Shown in pieces: positions 9,338 to 20,908 of a DNA stretch of 64,000 bases. Location of the stretch: positions 561,485 to 625,484 of the forward strand of contig CAJNDS010002150.1 in NCBI GenBank assembly GCA_905221605.1, read 5' to 3'. Numbering within the stretch: the first letter of the stretch is position 1; the number at the start of each line of letters is the position of its first letter. A program made the translations under genes and the position numbers. The stretch comes from Symbiodinium natans. Its lineage: Eukaryota; Sar; Dinophyceae; Suessiales; Symbiodiniaceae. The notes beneath the pieces were generated by a model. That model saw only the letters and a list, made by a program, of their open reading frames with translations, was not told where the DNA came from and made no database searches.

Positions 9338-9362
9338 AAATATATATATATATATATATATG
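9338..9362. repeat. (TA)n microsatellite
   Basis: About ten TA dinucleotides, then CATACACACGTATAT. Confidence 0.8.
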
Positions 9363-9654
9363 CATACACACGTATATTTAGATATGTACATGTGTGAAAC
9401 CTTCTTTTAGGGGGGGGACGGTGTAGATTCAATTGCGACTGTTGGCCTTAAACATCTACCTCTCAAAATCCAAGAACAAAAACACACCCAAAAAACTGCA
9501 TAAGCCACATACTCTTAACACCCTGACCTCCTAAACACCCCTAACCGCCGTAAACTCTAAACCCGAACCCCACCTAAACCCTTGAGACCCACCTAAACCC
9601 TTAAACCCTTGAGCCCATAAGCCCTGAAACCCTGAAACCCTTAAACCCCCAAAC

Positions 9655-9772
9655 CCTTAAACCCAAAACCCTAAACCCTAAACCCTAAACCCTAAACCCT
9701 AAACCCTAAACCCTAAACCCTAAACCCTAAACCCTAAACCCTAAACCCTAAACCCTAAACCCTAAACCCTAA
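9655..9772 (-). repeat. Telomeric array CCCTAAA
   Basis: About 16 nearly perfect heptamers. Confidence 0.95.
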
Positions 9773-9779
9773 CAAAACA

Positions 9780-9886
9780 AACACGCGGCGGCCTCGGAGA
9801 GCCGGTTGTGCAGCGCCACGGCGTCCGCCAGGGGCTGCGCACGGACTTCCATGGGAAGGAGCTTGGCAGCCTCCCCGAGCTCGAGG
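9780..9886 (-). other. Possible small exon between opposed arrays
   Basis: Minus frame reads ELGEAAKLLPMEVRAQPLAD, then AVALHNRLSEAAACLFC before a stop in the next array. It is long for the class, helical in composition, and bounded by CCCTAAA on one side and TTTAGGG on the other. No clear donor. Confidence 0.35.
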
Positions 9887-9891
9887 GGTTT

Positions 9892-9965
9892 AGGGTTTCG
9901 GGTTTAGGGTTTAGGGTTTAGGGTTTAGGGTTTAGGGTTTAGGGTTTAGGGTTTAGGCTTTAGGG
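9892..9965 (+). repeat. Telomeric array TTTAGGG
   Basis: About ten heptamers, then degenerate GGGCTTxAGGGC units to 10,010. Confidence 0.9.
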
Positions 9966-10388
9966 CTTGAGGGCGTTAGGGCTTCAGGGCTTTAGGGCGT
10001 GAGGGCTTTATTGGAATTGTTCAGGGTTCAGGTTCGGGGAAAACTTCGGGACAACTGTCGAGGAGTGTCGAGAGGTTTCAAGGGGTTTCGAGGAAAGTTT
10101 CGAAGAGTTTGTTGCAACCTGCAAATAATTTCCAGCTACGGGAGCTTGAGGGTTTAGGGCTCGAAGCACGGGCCCTTGATTTGGGCCCCTGGTTCATAGG
10201 ACCCCTTATACATACTTGTCTTTAAAGGGCCCATACGTCGGATCCCGATAATCAAGGGCAAGGGACGGTACTGAGGGACGATGGGTTCCAACGAGTTTAG
10301 GGGTTTGGGCCTTTTGGGGGTTTAAAAAGAGTTTTGGGGTTGAGGAGGCTTGAACAGTTTGGGGTGTTAGGGGTTTGGGATTTTGGGG

Positions 10389-12292
10389 GTTCAAAGGCCT
10401 GTGGCAGCTGATGCTCGTGATGCCAGCTTTGGTTTGCCTAGCCAAAAGGCCTGTGGATGATGCTTGTGGCAGCTGGCCGCTTTGGTTGGCCTAGCCCAAA
10501 AGGCCTGTGGCAGCTGATGCTCATGATGCTTGGTTTGGGCTGCCTAGCCCCATTTTGGGTTGCCTAGCCGAAAAGGCCTGTGGCAGCTGATGCTCATGAT
10601 GCTTGGTCTGGGCTGCCTAGCTTCAAAAGGCCCGTGGCAGCCGATGCTCGTGATGGCCGCTTTGGTTGGCCTAGCCCAAAAGGCATGTGGCAGCTGATGC
10701 TCATGATGCTTGGTTTGGGCTGCCTAGCCCCATTTTGGGTTGCCTGGCCGAAAAAGCCTGTGGCAGCTGATGCTCATGATGCGTGGTCTGAGCTGCCTAG
10801 CTTCAAAAGGCCTGTGGCAGCTGATGCTCGTGATGCCCGCTTTGGCTTCCTGGCCCAAAGGCCTGTGGCAGCTGATGGATGCTTGTTTTGGGCTGCCTAG
10901 CCCCAAAGACCTGTGGCAGCTGATGCTCGTGATGCCCGCTTTGGCTGCCTGGCCCAAAAGGCCTGTGGCAGCTGATGCTCATGATGCTTGGTTTGGGCTG
11001 CCTAGCCCCAAAGGCCTGTGGCAGCTGATGCTCGTGATGCCCGCTTTGGCTGCCTGGCCCAAAAGGCCTGTGGCAGCTGATGCTCATGATGCTTGGTTTG
11101 GGCTGCCTAGCCCAAAAGGCCTGTGGCAGCTGATGCTCATGATGTGTGGTCTGGGCTGCCTAGCCTCAAGGCCTGTGGCAGCTGATGCTCGTGATGCCCG
11201 CTTTGGGTTGCCTAGCCGAAAAGGCTTGTGGCAGCTGATGCTCATGATGCTTGGTCTGGGCTGCCTAGCTCCAAAAGGCCTGTGGCAGCTGATGCTCGTG
11301 ATGCCCGCTTTGGCTGTCTGGCCCAAAAGGCCTGTGGCAGCTGATGCTCATGATGCTTGGTTTGGGCTGCCTAGCCCCATTTTGGGTTGCCTAGCCGAAA
11401 AAGCCTGTGGCAGCTGATGCTCATGATGCGTGGTCTGGGCTGCCTAGCTTCAAAAGGCCTGTGGCAGCTGATGCTCGTGATGCCCGCTTTGGCTTCCTGG
11501 CCCAAAGGCCTGTGGCAGCTGATGCTCATGATGCTTGTTTTGGGCTGCCTAGCCCCAAAGACCTGTGGCAGCTGATGCTCGTGATGCCCGCTTTGGCTGC
11601 CTGGCCCAAAAGGCCTGTGGCAGCTGATGCTCATGATGCTTGGTTTGGGCTGCCTAGCCCCAAAGGCCTGTGGCAGCTGATGCTCGTGATGCCCGCTTTG
11701 GCTGCCTGGCCCAAAAGGTCTGTGGCAGCTGATGCTCATGATGCTTGGTTTGGGCTGCCTAGCCCCAAAGGCCCGTGGCGGCTGATCCTGTGGGAGCTGA
11801 TGCTCGTGATGCCGGCTTTGGCTGCCTAGCCCAAAAGGCCTGTGGCAGCTGATGCTCATGATGCTTGGTTTGGGCTGCCTAGCCCCAAAGGCCCGTGGCG
11901 GCTGATCCTGTGGGAGCTGATGCTCGTGATGCCGGCTTTGGCTGCCTAGCCCAAAAGGCCTGTGGCAGCTGATGCTCATGATGCTTGGTTTGGGCTGCTT
12001 GGGTTGCCTAGCCGAAAAGGCCTGTGGCAGCTGATGCTCATGATGCTTGGTCTGGGCTGCCTAGCTCCAAAAGGCCGGTGGCAGCTGATGCTCGTGATGC
12101 CCGCTTTGGCTGCCTGGCCCAAAAGGCCTGTGGCAGCTGATGCTCATGATGCTTGGTTTGGGCTGCCTAGCCCCATTTTGGGTTGCCTAGCCGAAAAAGC
12201 CTGTGGCAGCTGATGCTCATGATGCGTGGTCTGGGCTGCCTAGCCTCAAGGCCTGTGGCAGCTGATGCTCGTGATGCCGGCTTTGGCTGCCT
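10389..12292. repeat. GC-rich satellite, block 2, with higher-order structure
   Basis: About 34 units of the family seen at 1-345. Two sub-types alternate: one with CATGATGCTTGGTTTGGGCT and one with CGTGATGCCCGCTTTGGCTG. A composite marker (CCCATTTTGGGTTGCC, then GCCGAAAA) recurs near 10,550, 10,732, 11,378 and 12,173. The segment 10,732-11,100 is nearly repeated at 11,378-11,760, and a 120 bp dimer (GGCGGCTGATCCTGTGGGAG...) is repeated directly at 11,771 and 11,891. Frames of up to 225 codons are repeat artefacts; a recurrent peptide MSISCHRPFG appears on the minus strand. Confidence 0.92.
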
Positions 12293-12425
12293 AGGGTTTC
12301 GAGGTCTGTTCACCTCCCGGCCAGACATCTTCCGCCCTCCACTCCCTCAATACCTAAACCTGGCAGGGGCTCAGAGAAACTTTTTTGGAAAATGCATTTG
12401 AAGCCAGATCAGCCCTAAACCCCTT

Positions 12426-12800
12426 TTAGGGTTTAGGGGTTAGGGGTTAGCGTTTAGGGTTTGGGGTTTGGGGTTTAGGGTTTAGGGTTTAGGGTTTAGG
12501 GTTTGGGGTTTAGGGTTAAGGGTTTAGGGTTTAGGGAGACAATAGGTTGGGGTGGCTTTGCCGCCTGAGACGGCGTGGGGTAGGAGAAGAGTGTTTAGAC
12601 ACTCTCGGGCCACAGCTGCCCTTCGCATTTCACGAAGCTTTCGAGGCTACTCTGCATCCCGACCTTCGCAGCTTCTGCGCCATATCACAGCAGCAACTCC
12701 TAAACCCTAAACCCTAAACCCTAAACTCTAAACCCTAAACCCTAAACCCTAAACCCTAAACCCCAAACCCCAAACCCCAAACCCTAAACCCCAAACCCAA
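12426..12800. repeat. Opposed telomeric arrays flanking an island
   Basis: TTTAGGG with TTTGGGG variants at 12,426-12,537 and CCCTAAA with CCCCAAA at 12,699-12,800. Confidence 0.9.
12560..12690 (-). other. Possible small exon
   Basis: Minus frame after ATATGGCGCAG reads AAKVGMQSSLESFVKCEGQL, then WPESV and a TAA. The edge is a reasonable acceptor. The terminal stop could make this a last exon, or the end may simply lie upstream of it. Confidence 0.33.
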
Positions 12801-12804
12801 CTGC

Positions 12805-12925
12805 CCGTCTCTGCCTGTGACAGCTTCGAGAAGCGAACGCGCGCGGGCGTGATGCGCTTGTCGCACTCCTTTGCAGCGGTCTCCACCTTTCCGCAGGAGG
12901 ATCTCACAGCTTCAGAAGCTCAGGG
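12805..12925 (-). other. Possible small exon
   Basis: Minus frame reads GKVETAAKECDKRITPARVR, then FSKLSQAETG, open until the CCCCAAA block. The composition is charged and cysteine-poor. It lies only ~120 bp from the island at 12,560-12,690. Confidence 0.33.
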
Positions 12926-13033
12926 CTTAGCCATCAGAGTTTACGATTTAGGCTTCATTTCGTTATTCGGTTTTCTCGCTAACCCCCAAACCCTTAGGGC
13001 TGCAAGTACGCCCCAATAGGTTTCAAACAAAGC

Positions 13034-13997
<964 letters not shown>

Positions 13998-14188
13998 GTG
14001 TAGTTCTAACCCTACTTCTAACTACCATCAACCTCCAAGTATACTACAACCCCAAACCCCAAGCCCAAAACCTAAACTCCTACACCTCAAACCCTAGGCC
14101 CCAAGCCCTTCAACCCTAAACCCACAACAGATGTACCAGCCGAGCCACGGCCTTCTTGGGTCCGGGGTGCAGAGTTTCACCCTAAACC

Positions 14189-14490
14189 GCTTTACGGTTT
14201 AGGGTTTAGGGTTTAGGGTTTAGGGTTCAGGGTTTAGGGTTTAGGGTTTAGGGTTTAGGGTTTAGGGTTTAGGGTAGGAGTTTGGGGGAGTTTTCGGGAA
14301 TTTGGGGGAGCTTGGGGGAGTTTGGGGGAGCTTGGGGGCGTTTGGAGGTTTGGAGGATGCTTCTAACCCTTAACCCTCAAGCCCGAAGGCCCTAAAGCCC
14401 TAAACCCTAAACCCTAAACCCTAAACCCTAAACCCTAAACCCTAAACCCTAAACCCTAAACCCTAAACCCTAAACCCTAAACCCTAAACC
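14189..14490. repeat. Opposed telomeric arrays with GGGGGAGTTT spacer repeats
   Basis: TTTAGGG at 14,189-14,275, a short (GGGGGAGTTT/CTT)n minisatellite at 14,278-14,355, then CCCTAAA at 14,398-14,490. Confidence 0.9.
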
Positions 14491-14499
14491 CCGTTTTTG

Positions 14500-14615
14500 C
14501 TTATTGAAATCCAAAAGTTGATCAGGAAGACAAGCCGCCTCGTCGATCGCCGACTGCAGCATCTCACTCTCCCCGTCAGGAGGCTCGGCCAGAAGGGGAT
14601 CCTGGGCAGAGGCAC
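14500..14615 (-). other. Possible small exon
   Basis: Minus frame after CTCTGCCCAG reads DPLLAEPPDGESEMLQSAID, then EAACLPDQLLDF, acidic and soluble in composition. The acceptor (pyrimidine-rich, CCCAG) is good; the donor is not defined. Confidence 0.38.
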
Positions 14616-14619
14616 CTAG

Positions 14620-14715
14620 GGGTTTAGGGTTCAGGGTTTAGGGTTCAGGGTTCAGGGTTTAGGGTTTAGGGTTTAGGGTTTAGGGTTTGGGGTTTAGGGT
14701 TTAGGGTTTAGTGGT
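14620..14715 (+). repeat. Telomeric array TTTAGGG with TTCAGGG variants
   Basis: About 13 heptamers. Confidence 0.9.
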
Positions 14716-14754
14716 TTAGTTTAGCTACAAAAGGTTTTAGTTTCAGGGTTTAGA

Positions 14755-14888
14755 GTAATCCCCTCCCCCTAATATTAAACCCCTCCGCTACCCCCTAATA
14801 TCAAATAACCCCCAGTATGGTTATATTAGAGAATTTGGGTAGTATTAGGGGGAGGGGGGGAAGTTTAAAATTAGGGGGAGGGGATTAC
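14755..14888. mobile_element. MITE-like element with 19 bp perfect terminal inverted repeats
   Basis: GTAATCCCCTCCCCCTAAT at 14,755-14,773 is matched exactly by its reverse complement at 14,870-14,888. The interior repeats the CCCCTAATAT theme and can fold back. A related interior (ACCCCCTACCCCCTAATAT) is inside the element at 59.46-59.65 kb. No transposase is present. Confidence 0.75.
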
Positions 14889-15187
14889 AGGTGGGAGGGG
14901 TTAGGATTGAGATAGGAGGGTTTGAAGGCCAAATCCCTCAGCCCTCGTCTACTCCCACCCCTGTCGGGTGTGGAAAGAGTTGTTAACCGCCTCAAGTCAC
15001 ATTCAGACAAGCCCCTGCTGCATTTCACAGACAGTACCAACTTGGATTCTGCAGTTTAAGGCAGGGGGGGGGGGGGCGGGGGGCTAGGGGAACGGGCTAA
15101 ACACAGGCTGCACGCAAAACCCTAAAGCCTAAGCCCTAAACCCTGAACTCCGGACCCTAAACTAAGCCCCCCTAAAATTCTACACTG

Positions 15188-15230
15188 AAACCCTAAACCC
15201 TAAACCCTAAACCCTAGACCCTAAACCCTT
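15188..15230 (-). repeat. Telomeric array CCCTAAA
   Basis: About six heptamers. Confidence 0.85.
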
Positions 15231-15299
15231 GAACCTGGTCGACTGCTTAATCAGGGGAAAGCCGCTGCCATGTCCACGATGGACCGGACCGACTCCTGG

Positions 15300-15492
15300 G
15301 GTTTAGGGTGTTTAGGGGGTTTAGGGGGTTTAGGGGGGTTAAGGGGTTTAAGGGGGTTTCGGGGGTTGAGGGGGTTTAGGGGGTTCAGGGGGTTTGGGGT
15401 GTTTAGGGTGTTGTTGTTTTGGTTGTTTTGGTTGTTTAGGTTGTTGAGGTTGTTTAGGTTGTTGAGGTTGTTTAGGTTGTGTGTGTGTGTGT
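15300..15492. repeat. G/T-rich degenerate minisatellite
   Basis: GGGGGTTTA units at 15,300-15,410 grade into TTGTTTAGG/TTGTTGAGG 9-mers and a terminal (GT)n. Open frames on both strands are repeat artefacts. Confidence 0.85.
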
Positions 15493-15765
15493 CTTAGTTC
15501 TTCTGGTTTGGGGGGCGTTGGGTTTGAGTTGGGGTTTGGAGCGGTCCCGGATTGCGAACCAATCGTGGTAAAGGGCATTCGACAATAGATCCTGCTAGGG
15601 CCTCGAAATCCCTATGTCCTGCCGCCCCTCTGTAGCCCCTAAACCCTAAAACCCTAAACACCCTAAAAAAGCCTGAAAAAACCCTTGAAAGAACCCTGAA
15701 AAAGGGAAACCTAAAACCTAAAACGCCCTGAAAAGCCCTCGAAATGCTAAACGCTCCCAGGCCCG

Positions 15766-16008
<243 letters not shown>

Positions 16009-16154
16009 GGCTAGCGCGCCCCAGGGCGCCTGGTGGGTTTGCTGTGGTAAAACCGCCGGACATAGGTGTTTTGCGTCATTTCCAGTAGAGGCCGAAAAAT
16101 CACCAAAAAAAAAACTACTCGCGGGCACGCAAAATGAAGGTTTCAGGGTTTGGA

Positions 16155-16495
16155 AGGGATGTGCTGGGATCTGGGTTGCTTAACTGCCCGCTTTGGGGGG
16201 GGGTGGGGTTGCTGAAGCTTAAGGCTGCAGGTATCTCGGGGCATTAACTGTTTGCTTCTAGGGCTGGGGGGGGGGTGGGTTGAAGCTTAAGGCTACAGGG
16301 ATCAGGGGCCTTAACTGTTTGCTTCTAGGGCTGGGGGGGGGGGGATAGAAGCTTAAGGCTACAGGGATCTGGGGCCTTAACTGTTTGCTTCTGAGAGGCT
16401 GGGGGGGGGGGGGGGGGGGGGGGGGGTTGAAGCTTCTGCAGGGATCTGGGTGCCTTAACTGCTTGCTTCTGGGGGGCTGGGGGGTTTAGACGGGG
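16155..16495. repeat. Tandem ~65-75 bp repeat with poly-G joints
   Basis: Five units share GCTTAAGGCTACAGGGATCT and CCTTAACTGTTTGCTTCT, each ending in a G run of 8 to about 27 bases. Unit length differs mainly through the G tract. It is not telomeric in sequence. Confidence 0.85.
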
Positions 16496-16554
16496 GCTTC
16501 GGGGGCTAAAACCCTAAACCCTAGGGTTTGGCTGGAACATAACTTTCGGGTCCA

Positions 16555-16850
16555 ACGTTGAGAAGAAAACGGAAGCCCACCACACTAGAACATACCGCCG
16601 CAGCGAGCAGGGCGTCAGAGATGTCCCCAGGCATGGATGCTCTGGTTACGCACATGGCAAAAAAAAACGAGCATCATGAACACAACGCTGCTGCGAGCCA
16701 GCTGTTTTTCGGCGCCGAAAACAACAAAAATGCCCTGTGCCCTAGGCAGGTTCGGAAAAAGCATAGTGGCATCTCAGCGATGCCCTACTAGCGAGGCGTT
16801 GGCCGCGAGTCCTCTCCGGGAGGCGAAAACACTGTAAAACACGATGCGTT
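16555..16850. other. Unique stretch with short open frames
   Basis: Plus frame 16,558-16,791 (77 codons) contains AAASRASEMSPGMDALVTHM and is repeat-free; an overlapping plus frame 16,637-16,837 and a minus frame 16,742-16,924 exist. The word GAGCATCATGAACACAACGC resembles the preceding GAACATACCGCCGCAGCGAG, suggesting a short imperfect direct repeat. No confident gene. Confidence 0.25.
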
Positions 16851-16955
16851 CGGCATGTGCGACATGGCATGGACGTTATCATCCCCCCCCCCCCCACCCA
16901 CCCGCAGAAGAGCAGAAAACGCACCCGAATGGCAGGCGCCCAAGGGCGCGCTTTG

Positions 16956-17106
<151 letters not shown>

Positions 17107-17200
17107 GTCTCCTCCAGCTCTGTCATCTCCTCCTCAGCCGCCGCCAGATCGGGAAGCTCGGCGCTGGCCTGCAACGGCGTCGGCCACTTCGAGCACGGCG
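17107..17200 (-). other. Possible small exon beside (ACT)n
   Basis: Minus frame after CCGTTGCAG reads ASAELPDLAAAEEEMTELEE and then enters the repeat as (GTA)n. An alternative upstream frame reads AVLEVADAVAG. The acceptor-like GTTGCAG lies between the two frames. Confidence 0.33.
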
Positions 17201-17201
17201 G

Positions 17202-17340
17202 CTTAGGGTTCAGGGTTCAGGGTTTAGGGTTTAGGGTTTAGGGTTTAGGGTTTCGGGTTTAGGGTTTAGGGTTTAGGGTTTAGGGTTTAGGGTTTAGGGT
17301 TTAGGGTTTAGGGTTTAGGGTTTAGGGTTTAGGGTTTGTA
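17202..17340 (+). repeat. Telomeric array TTTAGGG
   Basis: About 19 heptamers with TTCAGGG and TTTCGGG variants at the left. Confidence 0.95.
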
Positions 17341-17530
17341 GGGCATCCGGGTTGAAGGTTCAGGGCTGAGAGCTTAGGCTTGAAGCTTCAATTCAGGGTG
17401 TAGTGCTTAGGGAGACACAGTTAGTTTGGGGGCCTGCGGAGGGCTTCGTAAAGTTCAGCCGTCCTTTTTGGGGTGTGGGCTCTCAAGGGGCTCTTTGCTG
17501 TAAGAGGTTTTAGGGTTTTGGGGCTTAGGG

Positions 17531-17651
17531 TTCAGGGTTGCTTCTAGAAAGGCTTCTTGCACGGAAATCATCAATTTTATTAGTTGTGATAAATGTTCCA
17601 TCATGTTACAAACTTCTAAAATACTATCTGCATTGCTAATATCCATAGAGT
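17531..17651 (-). CDS. Candidate exon, AT-rich, helical
   Basis: The frame reads MDISNADSILEVCNMMEHLS, then QLIKLMISVQEAFLEA. This is an amphipathic helix encoded in AT-rich DNA, where a 40-codon open stretch is less likely by chance than in the GC-rich islands. It begins directly after GGGTTAG on the minus strand, at the edge of a GGGTTTTGG repeat, so acceptor and repeat touch. A possible donor is GTGCAA near 17,553. The frame then runs into telomere-type repeat as NPKPQNPK, which marks the true end as earlier. No family recognised. Confidence 0.4.
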
Positions 17652-17654
17652 CTA

Positions 17655-17735
17655 ACCCAAAACCCCCAAAACCCCCCAAAACCCCCCATAACCCCCCAAA
17701 ACCCCACAAAACCCGCACAAACCCACACAAACGCC
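17655..17735. repeat. (CCCCCCAAAA)-type low-complexity tract
   Basis: AACCCCCCAAAACCCCCCATA-like units and ACCCACACAAA units. Confidence 0.8.
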
Positions 17736-17737
17736 CG

Positions 17738-17875
17738 CACTCCGTCGTTTGGCTCCGCTCTCTGGGGCTACGCGGCTGCCGCCGGAGTCCTACGCTCCGC
17801 GGGCGCTGCTCGCCACGTGCTGCGCGCCGCCTCCAGGCGGCGAAACCTGAGCTTCGCGGCTCGCCACTGTCACGA
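17738..17875. other. CpG-rich island at the edge of AT-rich DNA
   Basis: About 140 bp of very GC-rich, CpG-dense unique sequence, open in several frames, then an abrupt change to AT-rich DNA. It could be a displaced exon, a promoter-type CpG patch, or the end of an inserted element. Short inverted GC words (CGCCGCCTCCAGGCGGCG at about 17,826) can form a small hairpin. Confidence 0.35.
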
Positions 17876-17879
17876 ATGT

Positions 17880-18900
17880 AGTATTCTCGGAAAAGAACTG
17901 AGCATACAAAATATAGTACCATCATCATAATATCGGAATATAATAAATGATAACAAAATGGCATAATAGCACAATAACATAATACAAAACAAATGATGTA
18001 AATAGAACATTGTATAATGGAAGACTGGAATAATGTAATGATCAGAAACAGAATGTGCATAACGAGATGAAAATAAAACAATATAGAAATATAGAAATAT
18101 CTGAATACAAAGATATAACACTACAATATATATATATATACAAATATAAAGTCTTGTAATACAAGAATGTAGAATATCATGATATTAATATCGTGATATT
18201 AGATTATACTCATATACAAATATGCAACAGTATTTATGTACTAGTTTTTTTTATATAATATTGTACTAAAGGATGGGAGTGTATTCATAGTAGTTGTATT
18301 AATACACAGTCTAATTTAGCAATATAATCATATCGTCATACAATAACATAATAATGTAGTAACATAAGAATAGAACAACAACAGAAAATAACACAGAAAA
18401 TTAAAAACAACAAGTCAAGAAAAAAAACAGTATAAAACAATGCAATAGTACATACATCAAGAATAGAACAATGACACGATAATACGAGAAGACGAGAATG
18501 CAATAATGCAAACATTTATTGATATAAACAGAGAATAATATTTCACTACCATAATTGCACAACATACAAACAATTCGTGTTATAGCACCAAAACATGATA
18601 CAATAGAACATTAGAATGAAATGGTGACAAAAACATAAGAATAACAACAATTCATACAACAGCACAACAATATATTAATGCAAAAACAGCATAATCTAAT
18701 AATACTATACTAAAATGATGTAGCAAACACGATAGAATGGTACAATAATACAGCGATAGGAAAAGAACTAAATCTACGAATACAATGAACGGCTAATACT
18801 CGAATATCATTTAGTCATGTCACACTTTCAGAATATAACAGTAGCAAGAAACATGTACTACAAAGAAGCGAGTATAACAACCTCTTTACAAATGGCTCTA
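17880..18900. other. AT-rich unique block without telomere repeats
   Basis: About 1 kb of A-rich plus strand with many ATAATA and ACAATA words and a (TA)n run near 18,127-18,140. A palindrome ATATCATGATATTAATATCG lies near 18,175. Minus frames (17,870-18,121 and the upstream part of 17,455-18,081) are low-complexity Tyr/Ile/Phe-rich. I see no gene. Confidence 0.5.
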
Positions 18901-19015
18901 GGAATACCACTCACGGCGTAGGGTTTCGCGTTTGTATTTGGGTGCGGGACAGTCTGGGAATGGTGGCCTGACCTCTCCTCTGACTTCCTTGTTTGCCTCT
19001 GCATGCTGACTTTAG

Positions 19016-19046
19016 AGTTTAGGGTTTAGGGTTTAGGGTTTAGGGT
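19016..19046 (+). repeat. Short telomeric array TTTAGGG
   Basis: Four heptamers. Confidence 0.85.
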
Positions 19047-19078
19047 TACATCCTAAACATCTCTTTGCCCCATAACAG

Positions 19079-19163
19079 GCTTGCGGAGGGTTGCCAGAGT
19101 GCGAGGACACAGGGTCAGCAACCCGCAGTACCCTTCGACACCCTCACAGAGGCGTTGCAGAAG
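19079..19163 (+). CDS. Candidate exon with consensus acceptor
   Basis: A CTCTTTGCCCCATAACAG acceptor is followed by an open frame reading QQPAVPFDTLTEALQK, with a possible donor AAG/GTGGGA at 19,164; the same frame stays open to a TAG at 19,230. It starts about 30 bp after a TTTAGGG block and is followed within 80 bp by GGGTGTAGGG repeats, so any introns would contain telomeric DNA. All three plus frames and one minus frame are nearly open, so the frame choice rests on composition. No family recognised. Confidence 0.38.
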
Positions 19164-19234
19164 GTGGGAACATCCCCTCCAGCAGTTGCCCCTGAACGAA
19201 CAGACCTGCAACGACGCAGCCCAGATGTCTAGGG

Positions 19235-19375
19235 TGTAGGGTTAGGTTTTGGGGTTTGGGGTTTGGGGTTTGGGGTTTGGGGTTTGGGGTTTAGGGTTTA
19301 GGGTTTAGGGTTTAGGGTTTAGGGTTTAGGGTGTAGGGTGTAGGGTGTAGGGTGTAGGGTGTAGGCTTTAGGGCG
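19235..19375 (+). repeat. Variant telomeric arrays TTTGGGG, TTTAGGG, GTGTAGG
   Basis: Three consecutive homogenised sub-arrays: about six TTTGGGG, six TTTAGGG, and six GGGTGTA heptamers. Confidence 0.9.
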
Positions 19376-19562
19376 CCCAACATGTTAGCTGCCAGCGTGC
19401 CAGAGGATCCGCTTGGCAAACCAGGCCAGGTGGAAAAGGCCCCACACAGCATTGCCTGGGGCTGCAAAACGCAGGCAGAGGAGTTGGATTTCTTTAGAGC
19501 GTGCGGTTTCGGTTTGAAAAGGGTTTGGGGTTTAGGGCTATTTTTTGGATTTGGGGTCTGGA

Positions 19563-19567
19563 TTTTT

Positions 19568-19598
<31 letters not shown>

Positions 19599-19602
19599 GG
19601 AG
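19563..19602. repeat. Poly-T/poly-G tract
   Basis: T run of about 15 followed by a G run of about 23. Confidence 0.9.
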
Positions 19603-19814
19603 AAGGGGGGGACTTTAGGCGCTTGCATGCAGCTCCTAAGGAGGCTGTCCAAAGCTACAACTTCTTCCAGCCTCCCTGCAGCTCTGGTACCGAGGCTTCT
19701 TTGCTCGGGTTTGGGCCTTAGAGGCCCTCAACCCTACACCCGAAGCGGCGTTGTAGGTTTCAAGGTTTGCTAGCCCTACAGTCCTAAGCAAACCATCATC
19801 CCCAAACCAAGGCA

Positions 19815-20170
19815 TCTGAACCCTAAACCCTAAACCCTGAACCCTGAACCCTGAACCCTGAACCCTAAACCCCGAACCGTGAACCAGAACCCACAAACCC
19901 TTCAACAGGAGCACCTTCTAGCCTCAAGCCCTAAAAACTCCTAAACCCCTAGCCCTCAAACCCTAAACCCCTACAAGCCCTAAACCCCCAACTCAACCCC
20001 TAAACCCTACAAACCCTAAACCCCTAAACCCCTAAACCCCTAAACCCCGAAAGCCCCCCTAAAACCCCCTTAAACCCCTAAGACCCGGAAAACCCCTTAA
20101 CCCCTAAACCCCTAAACCCCTAAAGCCCCCCTAAAACCCCTTAAACCCCTAAAACCCCTAAAACCCCTCA
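19815..20170 (-). repeat. Telomeric and CCCCTAAA octamer arrays
   Basis: CCCTAAA/CCCTGAA at 19,815-19,875 and a degenerate CCCCTAAA octamer region at 19,935-20,165. Confidence 0.85.
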
Positions 20171-20181
20171 ACCCTGGGAGC

Positions 20182-20265
20182 CCTGGGCTGGAAGACCCAG
20201 CGCACGTGCTCTGCGGCCGGGAGGCCGGCGCCCCAGATGTAGATGAGCTGCTGCTCCTTGTGATG
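20182..20265 (-). other. Possible small exon, aromatic-rich
   Basis: Minus frame reads KEQQLIYIWGAGLPAAEHVR, then WVFQPRAP. Tryptophan and tyrosine content argue against repeat translation. The boundaries are not defined by consensus sites. Confidence 0.33.
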
Positions 20266-20563
20266 TTAGGCGGTTTTTGGGCGGTTTTGAGGGTTTAGCG
20301 TTGGGGGTTTAGGCTAGTACTGGGGGGGGGTTCTCCGTCAAGGCTCGACAAAGTGCTACCCAGCCTGAGAAGAATGAAGGGCTCGGGGTTCTGGAGCTTA
20401 AGGGGTTCGTTTCCCCCAAAACCATCAACAGCGCATGTGGGGGCAGAACAAAGTGCTCTCAGCGGGTGGTTGTGCCATGGTCCCTAGACTCTAAGCCCGA
20501 AGCCAGGATTTTGAGCTTAGGATTTAGGGTAATTACCCTAAACCCTAAACCCTAAACCCGCAG

Positions 20564-20670
20564 CTCCACCCAGTCCTGACTGCGTACCACCCAGTCTTCC
20601 GATGTCATATGCCGCCCGAGGAAATGGTTCGAGATGCCCTGCGGCCCGGAGCTGCCAAACGGGCGTCCGG
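20564..20670 (+). CDS. Candidate exon with acceptor and donor
   Basis: AACCCGCAG precedes and G/GTGAGG follows a 107 nt open stretch reading LHPVLTAYHPVFRCHMPPEE, then MVRDALRPGAAKRAS. Its 5' flank is CCCTAAA array and its 3' flank is degenerate TTTAGGG, so both putative introns begin in telomeric DNA. The minus strand has a rival: after CCCGTTTGGCAG it reads SGPQGISNHFLGRHMTSEDW with a GTACGC donor. One of the two is probably an exon; the strand cannot be decided by eye. Confidence 0.4.
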
Positions 20671-20908
20671 GTGAGGTTTGGGAGTTTAGGGTGTGTGGTT
20701 TTGGGGCTTAGGGGTTTATAGGGTTTAGGGTTCTGGTGCCCAGAACTTGGAGCTTACGGATGTTTGCTGTGTGGAAGTACTGGCACATTGCCAGGTTCAG
20801 CAGCCTCGGAGATAGTGAAGGCAGCAACCCCTGAACAGGGGAAACGCAGCCCTCTGGCCAAACCCTGAGCCCCACCCCACCTCCTCTTCCCAGACCCACC
20901 ACCCATTT

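Noticed and set aside
10740-11979. Open frames of 140-225 codons with repeated peptides over the satellite
   Set aside because: Frames exist on both strands and shift with unit-length changes; no start, domain or splice support.
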